Made by a program: the position numbers and the translations under genes. The notes under the pieces are model-generated. The model searched no databases and had not been told where the DNA came from. It saw only the letters and a program-made list of their open reading frames with translations. 64,000 bases of DNA from Acetatifactor sp. (GTDB taxonomy: Bacteria > Bacillota > Clostridia > Lachnospirales > Lachnospiraceae), in assembly GCA_016290775.1 (NCBI GenBank), contig JAEEVF010000014.1:1-64000 (forward strand). The letters run 5' to 3'. Below, piece after piece: positions 42,640-50,510 of the stretch. The stretch's first letter is position 1, and each line of letters opens with the position of its first letter.

Positions 42640-44757
42640 ATGCTTTGGACTTGGCTTGGCCTGTCTGGAATGCTCCTTTGGCTGGAGCTTATATATCACG
42701 TGAGCGGGTTTGGCTTTCATTTTTCCAATCCGCTCTTTACCATTTTTGTGGCACTTACCTGGGGAGCAGTGGAAACACTGATCCTTCTTCCTTTGCGCGG
42801 AAAAGTCAAGAAGATCGTGTTTTTTGTTTTCATCTGGTGGTCCACCCTTTGGACCGTGGCGCAGATCACCTATCTGCATATCTTTAAGCAGCCCATGCTC
42901 TGGGAGGCAATCTTTACCGGCGGTCAGGACGCGCTGACGAACTACTGGCGTGAGGCCCTCACTGGCTTTTTCCAGGTTTCCCCTTATGTGATCTTATGCA
43001 TTTTGCCTGCGATCTATTGCGGCGTCATGATCAAGAAAAAGCGCATTCATTTGCCGAAAATGACTTCGCTTCGCTTCATGCGTTGTCTTGTGGCAGTGGT
43101 TGCCTGCGTGTTTGCATGCGTGATCGACATGGAGATCGGCAAGGCCACGGATGCAAATTATTACGAGAACTACACGGACTTCTTCGATCCTCTTGCGGTG
43201 GCGGAGGAGCTTGGCGTACACCCCACGCTGCAGCGTGACACGGTGCTTGGCATTCGAAATCTCTTTGAGAATGCATCCTACAGCGCAAAGAAAAATCAAA
43301 AAGGACAGCCGGGGCAATCTCAGGCAACGCCTGCGCCTTGGAACGTTGCGTCGTCGGCGACGCCGGAAAACACGACGGATCCCGACGTGACCATTGATCC
43401 CACCGATGACCCGAATGCAACGCCTGAGCCGGAGATTTTTGTTCCCAAGCCTCACGTCTTTACGATGGACGGAGAGGCCCTGCTTTCCATGGCGGACAAC
43501 AAGAAGCAGCAATGGCTTGCGGAGTACATCCTGAACGAAATGCCGACGATGACGAATGAATATACTGGCATTTTTGAAGGCTACAACGTGATCTTTCTGA
43601 CCGCGGAAGGCTTTTCGCCCTATGCAGTGCGGGAGGACCTGACGCCGACGCTTTATCACCTGATCCATACGGGCTTTGTGTTCAACAATTATTACGTGCC
43701 GCTGTGGCAGACCAGCACCAGCGATGGCGAGTACGTGAACAACGTGGCGCTGATCCCGGACGGGCAGTTTAGCATGCGTAAGAGCGCGGACGATCTGATG
43801 CCGTACACGCTGGCGGGCTTCTTTAACCGGTCAGGCGTACAGAGCAGAGCATTCCACAATAACTCGCTTTCCTATTACGACAGACACAGGACGCACCCCA
43901 ATCTGGGCTATCTTTTCAAGGCCTGCAAGCTTGGCGACCTTAGCGAGGCTGAGTACGGTCAATATGTCTTCGAGATGGAAGAAGCAAACCGCTGGCCTTC
44001 GTCGGATTACAACATGATGGTAGCCACAATGCCGGAATATATCAACGATGACCGTTTCTTTGCATATTACATGACGGTTTCCGGTCACATGAACTACAAC
44101 TTCAAGGGCAATTCCATGTCGTCGAAGAACAGGGAAGCCGTGAAGGACCTGCCGCTTTCCGAGAACGGTCGGGCTTACATCGCCTGCCACATTGAGCTCG
44201 ATAAGGCGCTGGAGTACATTCTGCAGCAGCTGGAGGAAGCGGGGAAGCTGGAAAACACAGTGATCGTCATGAGCGCGGATCATTATCCGTATGCGATGAC
44301 GACGGAGGAATATGAAGAGCTTGCGGGAAAGAGCCTTTCCTATGGCAAGGACGTGTTCCGCAACAACCTGATCCTTTGGAACGTGGCCTTTGAAGATGAG
44401 CCCGTGATCGTAAATAAGCCGTGCTGCTCCGTGGACATTCTGCCGACGCTCCTAAACCTCCTTGGCATGGACTATGATTCCAGAATGTACGCAGGCAAGG
44501 ACATCTTCTGCGATGAGGAAGGTATGGTGATCTTCAACGACAGGAGCTTTGTAACGGACGGCGTGATCTACAACCGAAAGACCAAAGAGACCCTTTGGCA
44601 AAAGGACATGACGGGAGAATATGTTGTGCCCGCGGCCCAGCAGGAGGACTACCTGAAGCAAAAGCAGCAGGAGGTCAAGGACATCTACCAGTTCAGCGCG
44701 TACGTGCTGCAGGAGAATTACTATACGGACATTGAGGCGGCGAGGGTGAGCCAGTAG
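42640..44757 (+). CDS. LtaS-like membrane sulfatase/phosphoglycerol transferase
   Basis: This 705-residue protein has five N-terminal membrane segments (to about residue 175), a Pro/Thr/Asp-rich linker (about 225-275) and an extracellular sulfatase-fold domain. VIFLTAEGF holds the metal-binding Glu, WQTSTSDGEYVNN the nucleophile Thr, and SADHYPYA the Asp-His pair, as in LtaS. It should make or modify lipoteichoic acid or another glycerol-phosphate polymer. The linker between membrane and catalytic domains is longer than in LtaS. A terminator follows. Confidence 0.88.
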   Translation: MLWTWLGLSGMLLWLELIYHVSGFGFHFSNPLFTIFVALTWGAVETLILLPLRGKVKKIVFFVFIWWSTLWTVAQITYLHIFKQPMLWEAIFTGGQDALTNYWREALTGFFQVSPYVILCILPAIYCGVMIKKKRIHLPKMTSLRFMRCLVAVVACVFACVIDMEIGKATDANYYENYTDFFDPLAVAEELGVHPTLQRDTVLGIRNLFENASYSAKKNQKGQPGQSQATPAPWNVASSATPENTTDPDVTIDPTDDPNATPEPEIFVPKPHVFTMDGEALLSMADNKKQQWLAEYILNEMPTMTNEYTGIFEGYNVIFLTAEGFSPYAVREDLTPTLYHLIHTGFVFNNYYVPLWQTSTSDGEYVNNVALIPDGQFSMRKSADDLMPYTLAGFFNRSGVQSRAFHNNSLSYYDRHRTHPNLGYLFKACKLGDLSEAEYGQYVFEMEEANRWPSSDYNMMVATMPEYINDDRFFAYYMTVSGHMNYNFKGNSMSSKNREAVKDLPLSENGRAYIACHIELDKALEYILQQLEEAGKLENTVIVMSADHYPYAMTTEEYEELAGKSLSYGKDVFRNNLILWNVAFEDEPVIVNKPCCSVDILPTLLNLLGMDYDSRMYAGKDIFCDEEGMVIFNDRSFVTDGVIYNRKTKETLWQKDMTGEYVVPAAQQEDYLKQKQQEVKDIYQFSAYVLQENYYTDIEAARVSQ

Positions 44758-44760
44758 ATT

Positions 44761-44797
44761 AAAAAGGCGGATGAGCCAAATGGTTCATCCGCTTTTA
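44761..44797 (+). terminator. Terminator after the LtaS-like gene
   Basis: GCGGATGA and TCATCCGC form a stem flanked by A and T runs, usable on both strands. Confidence 0.8.
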
Positions 44798-44799
44798 AT

Positions 44800-44948
44800 C
44801 TTACGCGAACTCGGGCTGGTTAGGGGAAGCCTTTCGACTAACCTTTCGACCTCGAAAGGCTTCCCCAAACCTCCCCTCGGGTCTTCCGCGAGTCTTGTAT
44901 GGGGCTTTTCAAGCTTTCTCTTGAGGCATTCTCAAGTCTGTCTTGGAT
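44800..44948. repeat. Hairpin-rich gap between convergent genes
   Basis: A perfect 14-bp inverted repeat (GGGGAAGCCTTTCG with CGAAAGGCTTCCCC) is surrounded by smaller ones such as CTTGAGGCATTCTCAAG. No gene is seen. The stretch separates the LtaS-like gene from the minus-strand DUF5721 gene and resembles the hairpin chains at 26870 and 31056. Confidence 0.5.
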
Positions 44949-45449
44949 CTATAAAATCTCGAACTGGATCCCCTTCATAGCTAAATACTTGGAGATCTGG
45001 CGGTCCCAGACGACGTCGGCGGTTTTGTCCATCACGAAGGTCTGGTAGGAAGAACCGGTGGTGAGGATGGCCTTGCCGCTGTCATATTTGATGGTGAGGA
45101 CCAGGGATTTGAGGGGCACGTCCTTTGCGGAGAGGCGCTCCTTTTCCAGCATCGCCGTCATTTTCTCGGGCTTTAGCTGGAGCACAAACTTGAAATAAAG
45201 GGGCGTGTATTTGCCCTTGATGAGGTCGAAGCAAAGGCCCTTCAACTCGCTCCAGGGCTGATATTCATAGGGAATGACCTGGGGCGTCCGATCGCTGATG
45301 GGATAGAATTCCACGTTGACGTGCCCGTCGATCGTCACAGTGGTGGCTGTTTGGATGGTGGCCTCCTCGAGAAGGAAGATGTCAAAGGCGTCGCCCGCGA
45401 GGAGCGAACTCATAAACTGTTTCATGGACGTGATCTGCAGGGCTATCAT
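44949..45449 (-). CDS. DUF5721-family protein
   Basis: This 166-residue protein opens MIALQITSMKQFMSSLLAGDAFDIFLLEEATIQT and continues with alternating strands and a basic middle, fitting DUF5721. This small family of Lachnospiraceae and relatives has no known function. Its start overlaps the stop of the LytTR regulator by four bases, so the two are translationally coupled. No membrane segment or signal is seen. Confidence 0.75.
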   Translation of the reverse strand: MIALQITSMKQFMSSLLAGDAFDIFLLEEATIQTATTVTIDGHVNVEFYPISDRTPQVIPYEYQPWSELKGLCFDLIKGKYTPLYFKFVLQLKPEKMTAMLEKERLSAKDVPLKSLVLTIKYDSGKAILTTGSSYQTFVMDKTADVVWDRQISKYLAMKGIQFEIL

Positions 45450-46177
45450 TTCGAAGCATTCTCCTTATTGGAACTTAGGTTTGCGAGGATGAGACGGGCG
45501 AAATCGTGTGAAGTGTGCGGCAGCAGGAACTTCTTGCCGTCGGACATTTCCGCACCGAAGGCGCCAAGCTTAGTGATATGCAGGCAATTCAAGAGAAAAT
45601 GCCCTGTGGGCGGAAGGAAGCAATCGTGGCCTGCGGCCCACACGGAATAGAGATTGAAAAGGTCCGTGCGAAGGAGCTTTGTGCGGCCTTGCGTCAGCGC
45701 GACTTGAACGGCGCGCCCCTTGGCCGTTGCATAAAGGATCTCGTCCTCCGTCACGTAAATGGTGTCCTCCTCACTCCGAAGTTCGATGAGGCTTGGCGCG
45801 GAGGATTTGAGCTCTAGCGCGCGGTCAATGCTTTCGGACAGATCGGCCACTTTGATGGCCTTATCGAGAAAGAAGACGTTTTTAGGGAAGCTTTGCTCCC
45901 GATAATTGATCTTGGAACAACAAAGGACGACGGGAGCGGTGCTCCCTTTTTTCGCAAGCGCCTCTACGATTCCCTGCGCGGTCACGCCAGGCGTCTGACA
46001 CATGTCCACGTAAAAGACATCGTACATGAGGGCATTTGCAAGCAATGCTTCGATGTTTCCGAAGGAATCCACGTAAAGCGTTCCGGAAGTTTGCGCACGC
46101 TTGTCAGACTCCCTTTTCAGGAGCCGTTCCATCTGTTTTCTGTCAGCACCATTGTCATCACAGATCGCTACGTGCAT
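45446..46177 (-). CDS. LytTR-family response regulator
   Basis: This 243-residue protein has a receiver domain (1-115) with the acidic pair in AICDDNGADRK, the phosphoacceptor Asp in VFYVDMCQ and the Lys in FLDKAIK. A LytTR DNA-binding domain follows (about 130-235; IYVTEDEILYATAKGRAVQVAL...LLPHTSHDF). No histidine kinase gene is adjacent. A promoter lies at 46207-46235 and the DUF5721 gene follows with a 4-base overlap. LytTR regulators often control cell-surface or peptide systems; the target here is unknown. Confidence 0.85.
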   Translation of the reverse strand: MHVAICDDNGADRKQMERLLKRESDKRAQTSGTLYVDSFGNIEALLANALMYDVFYVDMCQTPGVTAQGIVEALAKKGSTAPVVLCCSKINYREQSFPKNVFFLDKAIKVADLSESIDRALELKSSAPSLIELRSEEDTIYVTEDEILYATAKGRAVQVALTQGRTKLLRTDLFNLYSVWAAGHDCFLPPTGHFLLNCLHITKLGAFGAEMSDGKKFLLPHTSHDFARLILANLSSNKENASK

Positions 46178-46206
46178 ATTGTTTTCCCCCGAGTTTTCTT
46201 AAGTTC

Positions 46207-46235
46207 ATTATGCGGCAATTCTATCAAAATAGCAA
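46207..46235 (-). promoter_or_regulatory. Promoter of the LytTR gene, copy of the one at 47427
   Basis: On the minus strand, TTGCTA, 17 bases and CATAAT. The 38 bases from 46201 are alike, at roughly three positions in four, to those from 47421, which form the DUF1294 promoter. The shared core is TTCATTATGCGGCAA (plus strand). Confidence 0.65.
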
Positions 46236-46856
46236 GGGTTTAGAAATGGAAGATTTGTGTTCATCAAAACCAGGCTTCGTGAAAAGAATCTGTGTTTCGC
46301 CATCAGACAAACGCGTTTTTGTCTTTTGCAACAATACGTAAGAACGCTGATTTTGCTCATAATCTCGATCGTCTTTTGTGAATATGGAACAGGCTATATA
46401 GCTCGAAATCGGTTTTTCCTTGTTTTCACGAATAAGAAAAACATAACGAATTGTGTCAATTTGGCTCGCAATAAGATAATCAGCTTTGATTGAAGTGCTG
46501 AAAGAGTAGAAGCGCGGCATATATGAATAAAGGGTAAAATTGTTATCCAGCATGTTTTCAAGCTCGGTTATGGCAAGTAATCTGGGCTTGACCAATTTCT
46601 CGTACTGTTGCCCCTTTTCTATTTGTTCTTGAGTGATAGTACCTTCTAGTATTTTTTGAATGATTTTGGAAGGGGTATAACGAGGGAGGTTTAAGTCTTT
46701 CAGATACTGGAATCCAGCGAGATGTGGAAAATCATTGGGATAAAAAGAGAGGTGTAAGTCATACAGCTTCATCCTGAAGCCGTAAGTGAAACTGTATCTG
46801 TATCGTGACAAGGAAACCCACGCAGATGCAGCCTTGAAAAGTAGAGTTTCTTTCAT
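46224..46856 (-). CDS. PBECR4-like nuclease-fold protein
   Basis: This 210-residue protein recalls the PBECR4 family (phage barnase/EndoU/colicin-E5/RelE-like nuclease group). Its features are LHLSFYPNDFPHLAGFQYLKDL, PSKIIQKILEGTIT, MPRFYSFSTSIKADYLIAS and SIFTKDDRDYEQNQRS. The family call is from memory of its conserved blocks. The gene is visibly richer in A and T than its neighbours, which suggests transfer. A structured leader RNA with its own promoter and a hairpin lies directly upstream, an arrangement like RNA-antitoxin/nuclease-toxin loci. AGGATGG precedes the ATG. Confidence 0.65.
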   Translation of the reverse strand: MKETLLFKAASAWVSLSRYRYSFTYGFRMKLYDLHLSFYPNDFPHLAGFQYLKDLNLPRYTPSKIIQKILEGTITQEQIEKGQQYEKLVKPRLLAITELENMLDNNFTLYSYMPRFYSFSTSIKADYLIASQIDTIRYVFLIRENKEKPISSYIACSIFTKDDRDYEQNQRSYVLLQKTKTRLSDGETQILFTKPGFDEHKSSISKPLLF

Positions 46857-46872
46857 GCAATATCCATCCTAG

Positions 46873-47053
46873 ATAGAAATAGAGCCTTGCTTGTTTAGCA
46901 AGGCTCTTAAGCGTTTTCTTTCAATGCCGGCGGACCGGAATCTAGTCGGTTTGAGGTTACGCATAACCCACGGTCGTGCTCCACAAATGGCTGCCATCCG
47001 ACCCAGTCACTTGCTTCATCACACACGATAGCTAGTCATTGCTGCTATCTTCT
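46873..47053 (-). ncRNA. Structured leader RNA before the PBECR4-like gene
   Basis: From the promoter at 47060-47088, a transcript of about 180 bases would fold into a GGTCGG/CCGACT stem. This encloses a GGTCG...CGACC arm with an inner CCATTTGTGG hairpin and a GGTTATGCGTAACC hairpin. A CCGGTCCGCCGG hairpin follows, then a strong 10-bp stem AGAGCCTTGC/GCAAGGCTCT at 46881-46907. The last stem has only a weak T-run, so partial read-through into the nuclease gene 25 bases further on is likely. I do not recognise a known RNA family. Confidence 0.55.
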
Positions 47054-47059
47054 AAGCAT

Positions 47060-47088
47060 ATTATAAGAAATTCGGATTGAAAAATCAA
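47060..47088 (-). promoter_or_regulatory. Promoter of the leader RNA and PBECR4-like gene
   Basis: On the minus strand, TTGATT, a 17-base spacer and a perfect TATAAT: one of the strongest promoters in the window. Confidence 0.8.
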
Positions 47089-47103
47089 CACATTTTTTGT
47101 AAA

Positions 47104-47397
47104 TTAGCGGTTATAAATGTAATACCACACACAAATTGCTATAATCATCTGCAGGATCAAGATCGCGGGCATGCCGTACTTGAAATACCAATGCTTGGTC
47201 TTGTGGCGGAAAACCTGCATGCCGACGATGGCGCCGATGCTACCGCCAAGGATGGCGGAGAGAAAGAGCACCTTTTCAGGAACGCGCCAGGCGCCTGATT
47301 TTGCCTTTTTCTTATCCGATGCCATGAGAACGAATGCGAGTAGATTCATGGCGAGAAGATATACTGCGATTGCAAGGATGAACAGTGTTTGGGGCAT
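47104..47397 (-). CDS. DUF1294 membrane protein
   Basis: This 97-residue protein has three or four membrane segments and the DUF1294 marks NLLAFVLMASDKKKAKSG, RVPEKVLFLSAILGGSIGAIVGM and HKTKHWYF. AAAGGAGGTCACCCC precedes the start. The function of the family is unknown. It stands alone with its own promoter at 47427. Confidence 0.85.
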   Translation of the reverse strand: MPQTLFILAIAVYLLAMNLLAFVLMASDKKKAKSGAWRVPEKVLFLSAILGGSIGAIVGMQVFRHKTKHWYFKYGMPAILILQMIIAICVWYYIYNR

Positions 47398-47426
47398 GGG
47401 GTGACCTCCTTTTTCGTACTAACTTC

Positions 47427-47455
47427 ATTATGCGGCAACTTCCGTAAAAAGGCAA
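47427..47455 (-). promoter_or_regulatory. DUF1294 promoter, copy of the one at 46207
   Basis: On the minus strand, TTGCCT, 17 bases and CATAAT, in a 38-base segment shared with 46201-46238. Confidence 0.65.
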
Positions 47456-47464
47456 GGGAGAGAA

Positions 47465-47499
47465 CAAAAAAATCGCCACGGAAAATGCTCCGTGGCGAT
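47465..47499 (-). terminator. argG terminator
   Basis: ATCGCCACGG and CCGTGGCGAT form a stem followed on the minus strand by a run of T. Confidence 0.85.
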
Positions 47500-47520
47500 G
47501 ATTGTTTTATGGGTTGTTGA

Positions 47521-48750
47521 TTACAGATCCAACAGGTCTACGCCCTGCTCCTTGAGCTTCATTGCTCGAACCTTGCAGGAGAGGCCAAACAGATTGATGA
47601 AGCCTTCTGCATCATGGTGATCATAAAGGTCGCCGGTGGTGAAGGAAGCGATCTTCTCATTGTAAAGCGTGTAAGGAGAAGTGGTGCCGGCCTTGATGAT
47701 GTTGCCCTTGTAGAGCTTGAACTTCACTTCGCCGGTGACATACTTCTGGGTCTCCTCGATGAATGCCTGCTCTGCCTGACGAAGAGGAGTGAACCACTTG
47801 CCTTCGTAAACAAGGCTTGCAAAGCGGCTGCCCATTTCCTTCTTCATTGCGTAGGTGTCGCGGTCAAGGATGAGCTCCTCAAGCTGCTGATGTGCCTCCA
47901 TCAGGATTGTTCCGCCAGGGGTTTCATAAACGCCACGGCTCTTCATGCCAACCACGCGGTTCTCAACGATGTCGATGATGCCGATGCCGTGCTTGCCGCC
48001 CAGCTCGTTGAGCTTGTGGATGATGTCGGAAACCTTCATCTTCTGGCCGTTTACGGAAGTGGGAACACCCTTTTCAAAGGTCATGGTAACGTACTCGCCT
48101 TCATCGGGAGCCTTCTCAGGCGTGGTGCCAAGCACCAGAAGGTGATCGTAGTTGGGCTCGTTCGCAGGATCCTCCAGCTCAAGGCCTTCATGGCTGATGT
48201 GCCAGATGTTACGGTCGCGGCTGTAAGAGGAATCTGCAGAGAACGGCAGGTTGATGCCATGTGCCTTGCAGTACTCGATCTCGGACTCACGGGAATCCAT
48301 GGTCCACTTGTCGTTACGCCATGCAGCGATGATCTTAATGTCGGGAGCAAGAGCCTTGATGCCAAGCTCGAAACGAATCTGGTCATTGCCCTTACCGGTT
48401 GCACCGTGGCAGATTGCGGAAGCGCCTTCCTTGCGAGCAATCTCAACGAGCTTTTTTGCGATCAGGGGACGAGCCATGGAGGTACCAAGCAGGTACTTGT
48501 TCTCGTAGATGGCATTTGCCTGTACGCAGGGAACGATGAAATCATCACAGAACTCATCCACAACGTTCTCAATGTACAGCTTGGAAGCGCCGCAGAACTT
48601 AGCTCTCTCCTCAAGTCCGTCAAGCTCCTCTGCCTGTCCGCAGTCAACGCAGACGCAGATCACTTCATAATCAAAATTCTCCTTGAGCCAAGGAATGATG
48701 GCGGTGGTGTCAAGTCCGCCGGAATACGCAAGAATGACTTTTTCTTTCAT
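47521..48750 (-). CDS. argG: Argininosuccinate synthase
   Basis: The start at 48750 follows GGAGGTTGAAACT and gives 409 residues; upstream in-frame residues are AT-rich promoter sequence. It joins citrulline and aspartate with ATP in arginine synthesis. AYSGGLDTTAI is the PP-loop, GATGKGNDQIRFEL the citrulline-binding block, and SADSSYSRDRNIWHISHEG the family signature. No argH is adjacent. A promoter and possible ArgR boxes lie upstream. Confidence 0.95.
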   Translation of the reverse strand: MKEKVILAYSGGLDTTAIIPWLKENFDYEVICVCVDCGQAEELDGLEERAKFCGASKLYIENVVDEFCDDFIVPCVQANAIYENKYLLGTSMARPLIAKKLVEIARKEGASAICHGATGKGNDQIRFELGIKALAPDIKIIAAWRNDKWTMDSRESEIEYCKAHGINLPFSADSSYSRDRNIWHISHEGLELEDPANEPNYDHLLVLGTTPEKAPDEGEYVTMTFEKGVPTSVNGQKMKVSDIIHKLNELGGKHGIGIIDIVENRVVGMKSRGVYETPGGTILMEAHQQLEELILDRDTYAMKKEMGSRFASLVYEGKWFTPLRQAEQAFIEETQKYVTGEVKFKLYKGNIIKAGTTSPYTLYNEKIASFTTGDLYDHHDAEGFINLFGLSCKVRAMKLKEQGVDLLDL

Positions 48751-49152
48751 AGTTTCAACCTCCGAAAAGTGATAAAAATTCAAATCTGAAACCACTATAC
48801 AACAGGTTTTCAAGAAAAGCAAGAATAATATTAACAAAAAACTTGGATTTAATGGATAAATATTCAACAAAAATATAGAATACATGCATATACACTGAAT
48901 AAAGTGCATAATTATACATCTTAATCTCGGGGGAGAAAATTTAGAACTCTAATATATTTGTTAGAATGCTAAATATTTGTTTACAGATCCATAAAAAAAG
49001 GCTATACTAAAATCCAAAGGCGTATTTTTTCGAGAACAGAAACGGAAATGAGACGCCACACGGAAAAAACATAATAAAAACAAGAGAAATATCGAAAACT
49101 GGATTGCCGCAAATTTGTGAAAAGCAATCAAATCATTTGAGGGGGAATGGAA
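48751..49152. promoter_or_regulatory. AT-rich divergent control region (argG and lipoprotein)
   Basis: The 402-base gap holds the argG promoter at 48794-48822 on the minus strand (TTGCTT, 17 bases, TATAGT). It also holds the rightward promoter at 48980-49008 (TTTACA, 17 bases, TATACT) for the lipoprotein at 49153. Two AT-rich segments, 48853-48869 and 48893-48918, contain TGAATA half-sites like ArgR boxes, which would suit arginine repression of argG. The remaining leader up to 49152 holds nothing recognisable. Confidence 0.5.
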
Positions 49153-50463
49153 ATGAGAGGGGGAAAACGGTATTTTTTGCTTGCCGCGCTGCTTGTCCTG
49201 CCACTTTGTCTTGGAAGCTGTGACGGGTGCGGGAAGAAGGCGGAACCGACGCAGGAACAGTCGGTGGCCGTGGCAACGCAGGAGAGCACTGTAACGCAGG
49301 AGAGCGTGGCAACGCCGGAACCGACGCCCGAGCCGACGCCCGAGCCGACGGCGGAACCGACGCCTGAGCCAGTGATCGACTTTGTCGACCTGGAGGACGT
49401 CACGCTGGAGGAGCTTCAGGCGGCGCTGGACGACGAGCAGTACGTGACGGTGAACTTAAACGGGGAAGTGCTCTTTGGCGAAGGCGAAGAGGGCATGGAA
49501 AAACTGAAGGAAGCACTTGCGGCCGGGCAGACGGAGAAGGAGATCAAGGTCGACGTCAAGGGCAGGTACGGCAAGGAAAAGGTGGAGGCGACCCTGACGA
49601 TCCCTAAGGGAAAGACGCTGAACGTGAACGGAAGGATTTCCGTCGGCGCGAAGGGCGCGATCACATATGGAGGAACGCTTGTCAACAACGGAGGGATGTT
49701 CCTTGGAACCGCGCTGAAGGAAGAAGAGGGCGGCGAGTTCTCGAACGAGGGACTCGTGGTAAAGCCGGAGCACAAGCACGCAGTGGTCACGGACGCGGCG
49801 GTAGCCGCAACCTGCACGCAGGACGGCCTTTCGAAGGGAAGCCACTGCAGCGTCTGCGGAGAAATCCTGGAAGCGCAGCAGGTCATACCTGCCACGGGTC
49901 ACCAGGAAGTAAAGGACGCTGCAGTCGCGGCGAACTGCCAGAGCGAAGGAAGGACGGAGGGAAGCCACTGCGCGAACTGCGGCGAGGTGCTCGTAAAGCA
50001 GGAGACGATCCCGAAGACGGGACACACCCCCGTGGCGGTTGCCGATCAAGCGGTAGACTGCACGCATGACGGATACACCGGCGTGACAAAGTGTTCAACC
50101 TGTGGAGCCATGCTTTCCGGAAGCGTTGTACCTGCGTTAGGTCATTTGATACAAAATATTGATGCCTTAGAGGCAACATGTACTCGTGACGGGTGGACGG
50201 CAGGGCAATGGTGCATGAGGTGTGCAACATGGATTGTTGAGAGCGTGGATATAAAAAAACTGGGACATGAAATGGTGATAGACACGAATTCGGAATTGAA
50301 TTACCCGCCCACTTGTGGAACGGTTGGTTATGTGACAACAATATGTAACCGTCCTAATTGTGGTTACACGGAAACGACTATGATAGATAAGACAAATGAA
50401 CATGAATGGAACGAAGAAACCGGGCGGTGTAATAAATGCGGGCAAAAGAAACCTGCAAATTAG
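49153..50463 (+). CDS. Lipoprotein with TPEP linker and Cys/His repeats
   Basis: The ATG at 49153 is favoured over 49147 for spacing from GAGGGGG. The product is 436 residues. The lipobox is CLGSC, then a Thr-Pro-Glu-Pro linker (about 50-75), a beta-rich domain (about 80-200), and from about 215 four or five repeats. Each repeat has a Cys in a C-x-x-D/E-G pattern, then CxxCG or CxxC and an ending (I/V)P(A/K)xGH, probably zinc-stabilised surface modules. The last repeats (after about 50080) have weaker repeat identity and higher A+T than the first two. It stands just before a giant surface protein on the same strand. Confidence 0.8.
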   Translation: MRGGKRYFLLAALLVLPLCLGSCDGCGKKAEPTQEQSVAVATQESTVTQESVATPEPTPEPTPEPTAEPTPEPVIDFVDLEDVTLEELQAALDDEQYVTVNLNGEVLFGEGEEGMEKLKEALAAGQTEKEIKVDVKGRYGKEKVEATLTIPKGKTLNVNGRISVGAKGAITYGGTLVNNGGMFLGTALKEEEGGEFSNEGLVVKPEHKHAVVTDAAVAATCTQDGLSKGSHCSVCGEILEAQQVIPATGHQEVKDAAVAANCQSEGRTEGSHCANCGEVLVKQETIPKTGHTPVAVADQAVDCTHDGYTGVTKCSTCGAMLSGSVVPALGHLIQNIDALEATCTRDGWTAGQWCMRCATWIVESVDIKKLGHEMVIDTNSELNYPPTCGTVGYVTTICNRPNCGYTETTMIDKTNEHEWNEETGRCNKCGQKKPAN

Positions 50464-50510
50464 TATGCTTCAAGAGAAGTAAAGATATCAGGGGTTGCAG
50501 TGAGGAAAAG

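Noticed and set aside
47614..48789. 391-codon plus-strand open frame opposite argG
   Set aside because: argG on the minus strand has all family motifs, a promoter and a terminator; the antisense frame has none.
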